DNA of 64,000 nt, taken from Polytrichum commune. Taxonomy: Eukaryota > Streptophyta > Polytrichopsida > Polytrichales > Polytrichaceae. A program made the position numbers and the translations under genes. The notes beneath the pieces are model-generated. The model saw nothing but the letters and a program-made list of their open reading frames with translations. It was not told where the DNA came from and ran no database searches. This document shows, piece after piece, positions 13,161 to 23,336 of the stretch (position 1 is its first letter; every line of letters starts with the position of its first letter). Where the stretch lies: NCBI GenBank assembly GCA_950295325.1, contig OX485808.1, positions 18,062,527 to 18,126,526 of the forward strand, written 5' to 3'.

Positions 13161-13947
13161 AACACTATAACCCATAATCAAGGTCTCGTTCTTCATAGTT
13201 TCCATTAGAAGTCTTTCATGTGGGTTGACCAGTCATTTGGGGTCTTTGATTGACATTGTATAAATACAATTTTTTTTTTTTGGAAGTGAATGCATTATAC
13301 CAGTTTGCATATATATATATATATAAGTCAAATCTCCATACTTTGCAAGAGAAGGGGCATGGTTCCAAGGTTAGATGTCTTGCTCTTTGAGCTCCAAAAA
13401 TTGGAATCTCCACTTAAATGAATACTTGAGCTTTGTGTATGGGATGAGCATGTGCCTTTGCTTTGAATAAGTAAATAAATAAACCATGAAAATATGGATA
13501 TGAATGAATAAGAATTAGAGTAATATGTTTAACTCCATAAGATTAAACACTATATTCGGTATTTGGAGACTTTTTGTTGATTATGAGACTATATAAGGAT
13601 GCACATTTCAAAATTGGACCAGTAATGACGACTAAAAATCCCATATGTATAATGGTATGCTACTATTATTATACATAAAGGCATGGAAGTGAAAAAAAAT
13701 GTGAGGCATACATGAAAATAGTTGCGTATGAAATGACAACTCGTTATGAATGGAAGGGAAGATGCGAAGAATGAATGGAAGTTGAATGAATTAATTGGGA
13801 TAGAAATACAATTATAATGGAAATACCATCAATGTCTTGAGTAACTTGGAATAGCATAGAAAGTAAGCACTTAAATATGTTCTACACCTAAGCCCATTTA
13901 GGGAGCCCGTCCCACTAGTACGCTTCTAGTCACACTAGTCCGACCCA

Positions 13948-14256
13948 CTATTTTTTTTTTGCGGCTAAGTCCTTTTTTTGGGCGGCCTCCATGGCTCTAA
14001 AAATCTCAGGCCCACGACTGTATCCTTGTGTGTTGCCTGGAAAGGAATATGTGTCGTTCTTGCATGTTTCAGGACGCGCTCCCGAATTGTACGAGGTGGT
14101 ATTATAAGTAGAATACGAGGGCGTTTGCGAAAGGGAACGTCTTGCGCTTCTCCGGAGGGCCAGAGAACGATCGGACTCGGAAGATGCGGCCTTGAGGGCG
14201 TGCCTTGGCACTGACGAAGTCGAGGAGGGTTGGCCACCAAGCGAGCGGGGAGCCAC
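13948..14256 (-). CDS. Exon 6: C-terminal tail
   Basis: This is 103 codons including TAG at 13950-13948, after an 85-bp intron ending TTTTTTGGCAG. The protein is Ser/Arg-rich (VAPRSLGGQPSSTSSV; RSLALRRSARRSLSQ; SYSTYNTTSYNS) and ends AAQKKDLAAKKK, a basic tail. No known domain. Confidence 0.45.
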   Translation of the reverse strand: MAPRSLGGQPSSTSSVPRHALKAASSESDRSLALRRSARRSLSQTPSYSTYNTTSYNSGARPETCKNDTYSFPGNTQGYSRGPEIFRAMEAAQKKDLAAKKK

Positions 14257-14341
14257 CTGCCAAAAAACGCCATAGGAAGATAATAATAAGAACGGAGTGG
14301 GGAAAATGAGGAAGGGCGGTTTGGGATGGGCGCTTGTAAAC

Positions 14342-14917
14342 CTCTTGGCACGCACAGACAAAGAGGAAAGCAACGGTGAATATGGGTTTAGGGACAAAGA
14401 AGGGCACCTTGGATTTGGTGACATCGATCCCGGGGACGATGGGGGCGTCGAGGAGAGCATACGAATCCGGTTGAATTGCGGCACTGTTCAGTAATGTGGG
14501 GGAAGCATGGCAAGGAGGGCCAACGACCGGGGATGGGTTTGCAGGAGGAGGAACGGGGACGACGGGGGAGGGGTCGCACCGGGTTGCTTCCAGGTGGAGA
14601 CGTCGGCTCGGCCCACGACGAGCGATGGCGTCGTCCCTCGAGGGCGACACATGCCCCAAACGAACGAGCGTCCGCTTCTCCTTGGAGAGGGGGGAGGGCG
14701 ACGGGGCGAACGCCCGAGGGACAACCCTGGGGGGCGGGCTGTTGACAACACCGTCGTCGACGTCCCGGGAGTAGTCCACGGCCGAGGCTGCATCCACCGC
14801 CGAGAAGTGGTAGAGTGAGGGGATCACGGAATACGTCACGCCGCGGGAAGGGGAGCCTGGGGACGAGGGGGGACGGGAAAGGCCGTCGAGGACGGGGGCA
14901 TCACATATGGGGGCAAA
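14342..14917 (-). CDS. Exon 5: Pro/Ser-rich region
   Basis: This is 192 codons after a strong pyrimidine-rich acceptor (TTGTTCCCCATAG), reading FAPICDAPVLDGLSRPP. It is disordered and rich in Pro, Ser, Arg and Val, and ends ACQE before the donor GTTTAC. A palindrome copy with one base change (CGAACGAGCGTCCG, 14661-14674) is translated as RTLVR. No known domain. Splicing of this exon to exon 4 is inferred from phase and acceptor quality. Confidence 0.45.
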
Positions 14918-15078
14918 CTATGGGGAACAACAACAATAACAACAACAACACAAACAACAAAGACATCCAAAAACGGATGAAGCGTTAGATATGTGAACCA
15001 AATGATAACACGCACATACATGAAGATATTTCAAATGAGTTTATTAAATTTCACGAGCCTCATGATGCTCTTGTATAC

Positions 15079-15798
15079 ATTATCGCGGGGGCTTAGTCCC
15101 GCATTGCCGATGGGGTTGGACCTAACAAAAAAGGGGATGCTACCGGCGTGGAGGACAAGCCTTCTAAGGTACGGCGCTAGCGTATCGACCAAAAATGCGT
15201 CCTTCCTATCTCCGGTCCACGTGTCGGGAAAGATGACGTTGCCCGGGGGGTTCAAAACGCTCTTGGCGGGGCTGTCGTCGACCAGGAGGGTGTTCTCCGG
15301 AGTAGGCCACCACCCGTGGGGGGTCCCCTGAAGCCGGGGGACGCCGCGCCAAAGTCTGGACCTTAGGACCTTGAGGAACTGTTGCCCTCGGCCTCGGCCG
15401 CCGAACTTGGGAACCGGTAGACCCTTTTCGTTGAGTAGTTCATCGCAGTCCTCTTGCCCGAGGACAAGGCAAGGGCTCGGGAGATCACGGAATAGGAAGT
15501 CGACGATGGGTTCCGTGTTCTCCATGACCATTGAGCTCCACACAATGACGTGGGCGAACTCGACAACCTCGCGAAGGAAGTCGCGCAAGCCGGGACGGGC
15601 GCGGACAGCCTTGCGGTTTATTAGGGTGTCGAGCTCGCCGTCATAGTCCCTTTCGTCGGGGTGACGGAAGGGACGCGTGGGGACCCTCGGGATGTGTTCG
15701 GTGTGACACAACACCCCGTTGAGGTCAAACACGATGAACGACTTGTTTCGGGTCTGAGGTCCACTGGTGGAGGGGTTGCGACCTATCTCCGGGGGGTC
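15079..15798 (-). CDS. Exon 4: FCP1/NIF-like HAD phosphatase domain with altered active site
   Basis: This is 240 codons opening DPPEIGRNPSTSGPQ after the acceptor AATCACAG. The domain begins FIVFDLNGVLCHTEH, continues RPGLRDFLREVVEFAHVIVWSSM, and has NTLLVDDSPAK near its end. This is the FCP1/SCP/TIM50 order: nucleophile motif, Ser/Thr motif, and the DD metal-binding motif. The canonical DxDG(T/V) is DLNG here, so the second Asp (the general acid) is Asn. The domain may bind rather than dephosphorylate its target. The donor AAT-GTATAC at 15078-15073 gives a phase-0 join to exon 5. Without splicing the frame stops at 15031. Confidence 0.75.
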
Positions 15799-16389
15799 CT
15801 GTGATTAACAATTCGACTAGTTTAATGCTATGATCCAATAAAGAATTTAGCAAACATGAAGATGCAGTATGGAAAAAGACGAAGGGCGAGAACAAGGGTA
15901 CATTTGCGAACGATTGTTCGTGAAAGGCCAGCAGTGACCATGCGCACCATTCACGAACGTTCATTTGTGAATGAACCCTATAGTGCATTTACGAACGGGC
16001 GTTCGTGAAGGAGATGGTCGCGGGGTGGCATCCTTTTACGAGCGTCCGTTCGTGAACGAGGCAGAAATGCACAACAGATTTAAACCCGCATGAACATACA
16101 CAAAACAACCAATGCGAGACGACGCGATTCGATGCAAAAAAATGTTTCATTTATATGAATTCCGTGAAAATTTACAGTTTGTCTCAGATGATAATCTATC
16201 GTACAGGTTCCTAGGGCAACAAGATGCCGTGTCCTACAAAACTGGTCGACCTGAGGAAGCACGCAAAAATGGGCTATCGGAGGTCTCGGATGCCGATGTA
16301 TACAACGCGCCAAAAACACAACGCATGTGGTTAGAGATGTTACGAACGCGCGTTCGTAAATGCATGCGGTAGTCTCAAAGATGAGTTAC

Positions 16390-17832
16390 CTCGTCATCGG
16401 AGGGAGGGGCAGCGGCGCTGGATTGAGCGGCAGCTCCCTCCTCAGCGATTAACGAACGCGCGTTCGTCACATCCGCCGCCGCAGGTGCCTCAGTCTCCAT
16501 TACGTCGTCAGCACGCGCCGCCTGAGACGTCTGGGTCTGCTGTATGTCGTCCTCCTCGCCACCCAGGTCGAGAGTCTCCATGTGCACGTCCCCAATGCAT
16601 GCGGGGGGATGTCGGTCTTCCGCAGGGCTGTCCTCGACGTCCATCCTCTGGACGCCTGCGGTGTCACTCGGGCTCCCCTGCGTGTCCTCCACAATGACCA
16701 AGTCAGTGTGTCGCGCAGTATCATCACCCCTTGTCCTATCTAGTAAACTGGGGACGATGGTGAAAGGTGCCGTGTCCGTCTGTGAAGGCAGTCCTACCCT
16801 TGGTGGGGGTGGGGTGAGGACTGTTGGACCTGAAGATTCACGAACGTGCGTTCGTAAATCCTCGTCCTCACGGATAGCCGCCGAGATTGCGTCGTGTATG
16901 TTGGCGGTGTCCGTGGGCATTGTAGGGGGTGGAGGAGTCCCCACCGGCGTTGGGTGGGGCGCTGGCTGGTAGGAATGCCCTCCCGGGAAAGGACCGTGCA
17001 TGGGGTATCCCGTAGGGAATGGGAATGCTGCCTGAGGGGCCACTGCAAAGTTCTGCAGCCTGGTCAGCATCGCCAGTATGGCGTCCGTCTTCTCGTTGGA
17101 GGACTTCAGCTCCTCCTCAATTTTTCTCATTTTCCGGGCATTCTCCTCTGCAGCCGCAGCCATGTCTTCCTTCATCTTCTGCTCGAGCTTTGCGTTAAGC
17201 TCGGCGACGGAAAGGGCCTCCTCCTTGACCCTCTTGTTCTTGTCGAACTCCACCCCAAGCTCGACCATAATGTCAATGTCCCCCTCGTCCTCGTCGGAGA
17301 CCTCGATGATCGCCCCCTCGGGCAACTCCACGTACGGGGTCTTCTTCATCCTCCGTCGCGTGTTGCGGAACAGGTCCAACGTGGGACGGGAGCGTTGGTC
17401 GAGGACATCGAGGGTCTCCATTTTCGGGACCGCCAGCCTTTGCTTGGGGGACACTGACGTCGAACAACCTCCTAGCGTGCCGAAGGGCTCCGCGCCTGAG
17501 GTAAGCGCGGGGAGGACATCCTGGGTGGCACCCGCCGAGGATCCAGTACATCCAGCCGGGGTCCCTTGGTATTCTGAAGGCTCCCCCGATGGGGCCAACA
17601 ACCGGAGAGGAGTGACATCCAAAGCCTGGAGGATGGCATCGACGTTGACGGAGGGGCCAGGCTCGTCGTCGTCTGTTTCCATGGGCGGCATGCCTTCATC
17701 GGCCGGCATGTTGAAGTCCGTTCTGGGCACGTACATGTCAGCTAGGTCCATCGTCGACGCTTTTGTCCTGTGGAACTTGTAATCCTCCTCGTCGACGGCG
17801 TCAATATATGTGTTCACGCACAGCCCCAGCAT
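16390..17832 (-). CDS. Exon 3: acidic, low-complexity protein region with a coiled coil
   Basis: This is 481 codons, uninterrupted, from MLGLCVNTYIDAVDEEDY (completing the methylase-like motif of exon 2) to PPSDDE before the donor GTAACT. Around codons 190-275 is a charged heptad-rich stretch (VAELNAKLEQKMKEDM, ARKMRKIEEELKSS) that should form a coiled coil. Pro-rich and acidic disordered sequence follows. Two palindrome copies are translated in frame, as DLRTHVRES (core 16841-16854) and VTNARSLI (core 16453-16466). No enzymatic domain is seen, and a linker or oligomerisation role is likely. Confidence 0.6.
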
Positions 17833-18020
17833 CTGAGATAAGAAGGCAAAGATTCAGTCATTTACGAACGCGCGTTCGTAAACATGAAGGCTTTGAGCGA
17901 GGAAATAATAAAAAAACAATTCACAAAACAATCATAAGTATCGGCTGCCCATGGTAAATTGTTTGGAGCATGCAGTGTTTACGAACGAGCGTTCGTAAAA
18001 AGTGGTGTGAGATGGCTTAC

Positions 18021-19346
18021 CATGGCCGCGTACATAAATTTGCTGCCTCCAAATACGTTGTAGACAGTCTCGCCAGTCATTGCCAAACCCTGCAATATGG
18101 AGACGTAGAACTCCATCCTCAGCTCCAGCGCCGGGAAGACAGTGTACAGAGTCTCCTGGAAGAGATCCTTTGGAGGTGGGTGAGGGATGCTGTATATCTT
18201 CTTGAATGTGTTGATCGCCTTTATGGGTGCTCGCCCATTCCTAAGCGCATTGTACGTCAAGAAGATGAGGCTCACCGCTCCCACCTGCCTGTTGCCTCTG
18301 GCCTCGTTTACGGCAACAATTCCCTCCGTCTTCGCTGGCACGTATGTGCTGTGGAAGATGTTTTACTCGAACTTGATCTTGTTCTCATACAAATCGATGA
18401 CGACGGATTGCTTCTCCTGCTCCACAATCCACAGCCATACGTGCGGCTCCCTCATGGTCCGAGATTTGTGCTCCATGAATTTCGCCATGAAAGGGTTGTA
18501 AAAAGGCTCCCCCTTCGCGCCCTGTCGCGAGGCACCGGGTATCCCTCTGAAGTCGATGACCGCGAAGGGACAACCCCTTCGATCCTCCCTGACCTCGGAC
18601 CTGCTGAAGGTGCCATCCCACTTGGAAAACGTGGTCCTCTCCAGCCCCGTGGTCACCACACAAAATCTTGCCACGCCCTCGAAAGTGGCGTTCCTCTTCC
18701 TCTCCAAGAAGGAGATGTACCGTTGAATCTCTTCAGGTTCCGTTTCTGTTTTTTTTGCTCTTTTGTTTCCCTTGAGCTTCAGGACGGCGACGTGCTCCTT
18801 CACCAAGCTGCGCATTGAGGCACCGTTGATATTGTACAGCGCCTTGAACTCCTTCCATTTCGCCCAGTTGATATCTTCGTCGGCCTGGAAAATGTGCATC
18901 TCAGGCAATAGGCCGCTAATCTCCCGCATCGCAGCGGTCTTCAGCTTCCTGTGGTCGCACCACTCTTTGATCGAGTACGTGCCGGGCTTGTGCTTTGGTC
19001 TCTTCAAAAATATCTTGGGATAAGGGATGGTCCTTCCGACGGTGTTCCCAAGAACGTGAACCGCACATCGCTGCAACTCTGATTCAGTCAGCCCTTGCAG
19101 GGCCCTAAAAAATTCCCGCAGTAGAGGCGGGGCCTCTCCGCTCTTCTCTTGAGCGTACTTCTCTTCTGTGTCTGGGTTCACCAGATCGCCCGAGCTGTGA
19201 GCGTCGAAGAACTGGGTCCACAACTCCCAGGTGTCTCTGTTGCAGCAAATCAGACGGAGCTCACTTTTGAGCTCCAGAACTGATTTGGTGCTTGTGGACT
19301 TCATGTCGATGGAGGAGAATTTGTCCACCATCGCATCACAGAACGC
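18021..19346 (-). CDS. Exon 2: DNA methyltransferase-like domain
   Basis: This is 442 codons opening AFCDAMVDKFSS after the acceptor TGTTGCAG. The last third reads ELRMEFYVSIL, TGETVYN and VFGGSKFMYAAM, then MLGLCVNTYIDAVDEED across the next junction. This aligns by eye with the C-terminal end of beta-type N6-adenine/N4-cytosine DNA methylases (EL..fi...s..gd.vlDpF.GSGTt..AA..LGR..iGid). The SAM-loop GSGT is GSKF here. The upstream catalytic DPPY/SPPW motif is not obvious; CPFAVIDFRGIPG is in roughly the right place, so the domain may be non-catalytic. A TAA at 18365-18363 interrupts it. Assignment to the Rossmann methylase fold is inference. Confidence 0.5.
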
Positions 19347-19469
19347 CTGCAACATACATACGAGGACGTCAGTGTTCAATACTAAATACGAACGCGCGTT
19401 CGTAAGTTGGAAAATTTAGAAATTGTTTAATGCAACATATGCTTTACGAACGCTCGTTCGTAAACTCAC

Positions 19470-20765
19470 CTTCCACTGTGGAGATTGCGTCTTGGCGTTC
19501 TCCCTTTCTTTTGGCGGGCATCTGTGCTCGACCCACACGTCTCTGGCCGCCACTATATTCGCCGCCCAGGAGGCCTCGAATGCCTTGATCTTGTTTCCGG
19601 AATTCAAAAATGTCGATATTTTGCGGAGCTTGTCCCAGTCGTCAGACCAAACCAAAAACGCCTTCCAGTAGCGCGGGTCCGCCTTGAGCTCGTGCTGGAA
19701 GTTATCATCCTTTAGGATGATCTGTGACGCCTCTAGACTGTGTTGTCCATCGATTATCTAGAACTCTCCATTCTGGATTCTTGGCCAATCCTTCTCAGTG
19801 GGGCGTGACAAAAAACCCTTGGGCATCACGCAGACGGTCTGCCTATCCCACTTCACGTTGTTCATGAGGTTATTAATCTGCCACTTCACCCCTCCGCTTT
19901 CACGAGACCTCACCACCCACTTGTTAGGAGATTTCTCGCACTTGAAACAATCCACGTTGAAAGTGAAGTGGCGTCCCATAGGCCAGCAATCCTTGGAGTA
20001 GTTGTTGAAGTCTCGAAGGATTTTTGTCGCTTTGGCAGCGTCTGGGTTTTCTCCCTTCTTCAAAGGGGTTGGCATCACTGGCGGAGAACTAACCTCAACG
20101 CCTTCCGTCAATCCGGACTTCTCCATCTCGTCCCTCGACCTCTTGGATGGAGTGGATTGTCTGTTGGGCCCTTCTGTCAACCTGCTCCCCGAAGGCACAG
20201 GCCGCGGAGCACTTCTCGATCCTCCTGCCCCCGAAGCAGCTGGTTTTTTCGGATTTTATTTTATTTTATTTGCCTCCGCGGCAACACTGTTGTACTTCGA
20301 AACATTCAAGGTCAGGGCAGTCAACTTCCTCGCCGTCCAGTGTTGACTCAGGGCATATTTGGTGAAGAGAGCATCCAGATTGAAATGTTTCGCATCGGAT
20401 GCGACATTATTGCATGCATAAGCATAAGAGAATGGGTGCAATAGGTAGTTTAAGAGGAGGTTCACATGGTCTTTTTTATTTTTCATATCCAGAATAACAA
20501 AGTCTCCTTGTGCCTCTGCGGATTCTATCTCCCAATTCTTTGTCTGCACCCATTGGTCTGGTTGGTCAGCCCTTGTCTGCAGCTCATAAGTGAATCGCAA
20601 TGCAAACAACCCTTCCTCGGTCTTCGTGGGGATGGCCGTCCACTCAGCCATGAATTCTTCTTTTGGGACATAGTTGTCGTTCCCATTGGTATCCGAGACG
20701 CCCTCTGGAAGGCGCTCCACTGGCACTGCGAACAAGTCGATGGCGTTTCTGCTAGCTTTAGCCAT
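19470..20765 (-). CDS. Exon 1: N-terminal region with ParB/DGQHR-like motif
   Basis: This is 432 codons starting MAKASRNAIDLFAVP. The first part is of unknown fold. A low-complexity Pro/Ser/Arg linker (codons about 170-215) follows the TAA at 20258-20256, which lies in an AAATA microsatellite. Next come GRHFTFNVDCFKCEKSP and, just after the TAG at 19760-19758, IIDGQHSLEASQI. That motif resembles the core of ParB N-terminal and DGQHR/DndB-type domains (I-I-D-G-x-H-R); Ser replaces the usual Arg. The frame stays open for 96 further codons to the donor AAG-GTGAGT. CAG-to-TAG would explain the second stop. The domain assignment rests on one motif plus the methylase-like region downstream. Confidence 0.55.
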
Positions 20766-21279
20766 CTGCATCACACAAGAGCAAATCAGAATTGCTTTTA
20801 CGAACGTTCGTTCGTAAACAACACCGTGCCATGCATATTATTTTCATAGTGTGGTTTTTGGAAATACGAAGTTTTGAATGCTTTATGCATTTCAGGGTGT
20901 TTCTAATGCATTCACATTGGTTCACATCTTTCACGAACGCGCGTTCGTAATATGAGATACATGTTTATTAGTATTTTGTACATAACTATACGAACGCGCG
21001 TTCGTAAAATCATGCGATATTGTGGAACCTACTGAGTTAAATTTAGTGTTGTGATTGGATTTAAGTACTTATATGAATTACAGCATGGATATATCCCTCC
21101 ATTTTGGATTTAGAGTTTCGAACGCACGTTCGTAAACGTAGTCCTTGGGTTCCAAAGAATCTTTACGAACGCGCGTTCGTGAAATGGTATATATTTTGCG
21201 CGGCCTATGCATTTACGAACGCGCGTTCGTAAATGGGTGTATATTGTGCGCGGTAGAGGTATTTACGAACGCTCGTTCG

Positions 21280-22284
21280 TAAATGAGCCTGTTGTTTGTT
21301 TTTATATATATAATTAATAATAACAATATAGTGTCCGTACATATACTGATTCGTATATATACGAATTCGTATACATACGTATGGCAAGGTCTTGCTTGCT
21401 GTGTCTCAGCAAAGCTTGCACTTGTGCCTGCAAGTGTTCGTCAGAAAGGTGAGATTGAAGAAAAACAATACAATCAAAACATATAGACTTGGAATGTGAC
21501 AGAGAATTCAGAACGAGGATCCGAACTTGACTTCCAAAACACATGCCATTCAATAATGAACAAATATAGACTGTGAAGGATTTGAGAAGGGAAGGAATAT
21601 TGTGCTTACTCTGAAATTTTACACACCCAAAAGTTGCTTGCTCCTTTGTTGAAAACCCCAGGAAACCCCACAAAAGCAAGGTGATTTGAAAGTCAAATGC
21701 ACCACTGCACCACTGAAATTGCCTTCACACTAGTTGTTGCATGCTATGTACGAACCCTAACTAAGACTCTGATGTATATGCAATTTCAAATGCAGTATTT
21801 CTCAAGCTGCTACTCTAAAACTTGCAATTATCAAGCTTATAGCTTGAGTATCCTAATCTTAAGCTTCCAACTCTCAAGCTTTAAACTCTACAAACTTTCA
21901 ACTCTCCAACTTTCAACTCTTCTAACTCGAGTTCTCTATTCTTGAGCTGCAACTCTCAAGGGACTGTCAATAACTCTCAACACTTGCCCCTACAAAAGAA
22001 GTGCACCACACAAAACTAAAAAATGCAAGAGCTTCGCCTCTAAACTCTAAACCAACGCGGCGCTCCTCCTCTCTCTGCTCCAAATGAGAATGAGGAAGGA
22101 GAGGAGGGGGCGCGGGGAGGTAGCCCGCGCCTCTAGGGTTTTCCCTCGGGCTGCCACATGGCCGCTTCCCATTGGGGAGGGAAGGGATGGGTCGGGCTAG
22201 GAAGATGAGGGGATGGGATGGGGAGATAGCATGGGGTGTGGGATGGGTGGATGGGGGGGATGGGGGGGATGGGTTGGAATTCAT
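21280..22284. other. 5' region of E1, no gene recognised
   Basis: Contains TATA-rich sequence at 21300-21375, Leu/Ser-biased short open frames, and a GGGATGGG-rich purine strand at 22180-22275. No domain recognised and no further palindrome copies. Confidence 0.4.
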
Positions 22285-22470
22285 TGGGGTTTAGTAATTC
22301 AATGTAATCAAAGCACATAAATATATTCAATGTGACTTAATAAAGTGATTTGCATGGGGGGCACTAACCGATTTGACATAAATCTATGTCATCACAATAA
22401 GAAATGCAACTATATATTACACCATTTGCACTTAGTTTGAGACTTTCCCAACTCTCTAATTAACGAAAAT
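22285..22470. repeat. Terminal arm of E1 (right end), inverted relative to 22942-23120
   Basis: In reverse complement this reads TTCGTTAATTAGAGAGTTGG, GAAAGTCTCAAACTAAGTGC, then CAAATCGGTTAGTG, CATGCAAATCACTTTATT and GTCACATTGAATATATT. The same order occurs at 22942-23120 at roughly three-quarters identity by eye. Similarity ends abruptly at both outer limits. Confidence 0.75.
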
Positions 22471-22941
22471 AATCTAAGTTGGATGTATAAGCAATAAAGG
22501 CACGTTAATTTCAAGCTTTTTAATATGTATATGCCTCCATCACATAAACATAAGGAGTCCAGTACAAAACATGCATTTTAAATGCTACATCCCCTTCATC
22601 TACTTTGGATTCATTGTAGACATCTTCTAGATAAGGAGTATGAATTCAATTTCCACATTGCACATCATGTACTAGGGATTCGATGAAAACCCTACCCCCA
22701 ACGATGTGTATTAATATGGTGTTTTCAAATATATAGTGTTCTCATAATTGAAATATCTTTCAAATTTTTAAATGGTTCCTCAAATAATTTATTATAAGAT
22801 CCATAAAGGTCCCGATTTAAGATTGGTGGGAACGGTTTAGGATTTTCTTACAAGAGGTGCGGGAAAATTCAATTTCAAATACTAGGCTTTCAATTCAGTT
22901 TATTATGTGTGAACTTGAACTACTGCATTAAATTTATTATT

Positions 22942-23120
22942 ATATTTGTTAATCCGAGACTTTGGAAAGTCTCAAAATAAATGCAAATGATTTAATATGT
23001 GGTTCAAATTCTTATTCGGATGAGATGTATTTGTGCCAAATTGGTTAGTGTTGCCCATGCAAATCGCTTTATTGTGTCACATTGAATGTATTCTTGTGTT
23101 TTACTTGTTCTTTATTTGAA
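22942..23120. repeat. Terminal arm of E2 (left end)
   Basis: Matches the E1 right arm in inverted orientation (see 22285-22470). Shared words include CCAAATTGGTTAGTG, CATGCAAATCGCTTTATT and GTCACATTGAATGTATT. The E1 and E2 genes are both transcribed away from these matching ends. Confidence 0.75.
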
Positions 23121-23311
23121 TACCATGTTCTGAAATAGTATCCAAAATCATGAAAATGTCCCCAATTACAGAATATGGTGATCGTTGAAAGTTTGGCTCG
23201 CATCAAATGTAAGCTACAAATAAATTAAGTTAGTGCAATATGGATTTATGAGTAGTGAATATAGTTTGTATGTAAACCCTGTTATATGAATTACTGGACA
23301 TGCACATCCCT

Positions 23312-23336
23312 CACAAACCCTAAACCCTAAACCCCT
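23312..23336. repeat. Interstitial plant-type telomeric repeat (about three units)
   Basis: Reads CAAACCCTAAACCCTAAACC. It is plant CCCTAAA sequence, too short to be a chromosome end, and lies inside E2's 5' region. Confidence 0.8.

Larger units (their letters stand above)
13948..20765 (-). pseudogene. Six-exon ParB-like / DNA methyltransferase-like / FCP1-like multidomain gene, interrupted by three stops
   Basis: Exons run 20765-19470, 19346-18021, 17832-16390, 15798-15079, 14917-14342 and 14256-13948. All five junctions are GT-AG and phase 0 (donors GTGAGT, GTAAGC, GTAACT, GTATAC, GTTTAC). The spliced frame is about 1,890 codons, interrupted only by TAA at 20258-20256, TAG at 19760-19758 and TAA at 18365-18363. 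The ParB-like motif followed by a methylase-like domain recalls prokaryotic and phage ParB-methylase fusions, but the introns make this eukaryotic. The ATG at 20765 follows TGATGCAG, so it may instead be the start of an internal exon with more coding sequence upstream. The structure is my inference from splice sites and frame, and no transcript was available. The individual exons are described separately. Confidence 0.6.
15907..21279. repeat. Palindromic repeat family, E1 copies
   Basis: The core is CGAACG-NN-CGTTCG, usually extended to TACGAACG-NN-CGTTCGTA and often flanked by TT/AA. Intact cores start at 15992, 16343, 16453, 16841, 17865, 17982, 19389, 19447, 20801, 20934, 20991, 21119, 21166, 21216 and 21266. 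Degenerate copies start at 15907, about 15953 and 16039. The central two bases vary (CG most often; also TG, AG, CT, CA, TT, GG) while the half-sites are constant. The last four are spaced 47-50 bp apart. Copies lie in the 5' region, in introns 1-3, and in exon 3 coding sequence. Confidence 0.95.
13545..22470 (-). mobile_element. Element E1: putative large DNA transposon carrying the ParB/methyltransferase-like gene
   Basis: This is an inferred unit. Its right end (22436-22470) carries a terminal motif, GAGACTTTCCC...TAATTAACGAA, whose inward 170 bp match element E2's left end in inverted orientation. Its left end is weaker: AACACTATATTCGG followed by GGAGACTTT at 13545-13573, compared with AACACTATATTCG...GGAGACTTT in reverse complement at E2's right end. 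Inside are one six-exon minus-strand gene and 15 intact copies of the CGAACG-NN-CGTTCG palindrome. Its exons are distinctly GC-richer than the AT-rich flanks. No target duplication was identified. An alternative is a single larger element spanning 13.5-28.8 kb. Confidence 0.5.

Noticed and set aside
13978-17782. Long plus-strand open frames opposite the E1 exons (for example 17078-17782 and 16894-17457)
   Set aside because: They are GC-driven shadows of the minus-strand exons and cross predicted splice sites without domains.
13948-20765. Bacterial or phage contamination (ParB-methylase operon)
   Set aside because: Clean GT-AG introns, phase-consistent exons and a decayed copy elsewhere in the same window show it is resident eukaryotic DNA.
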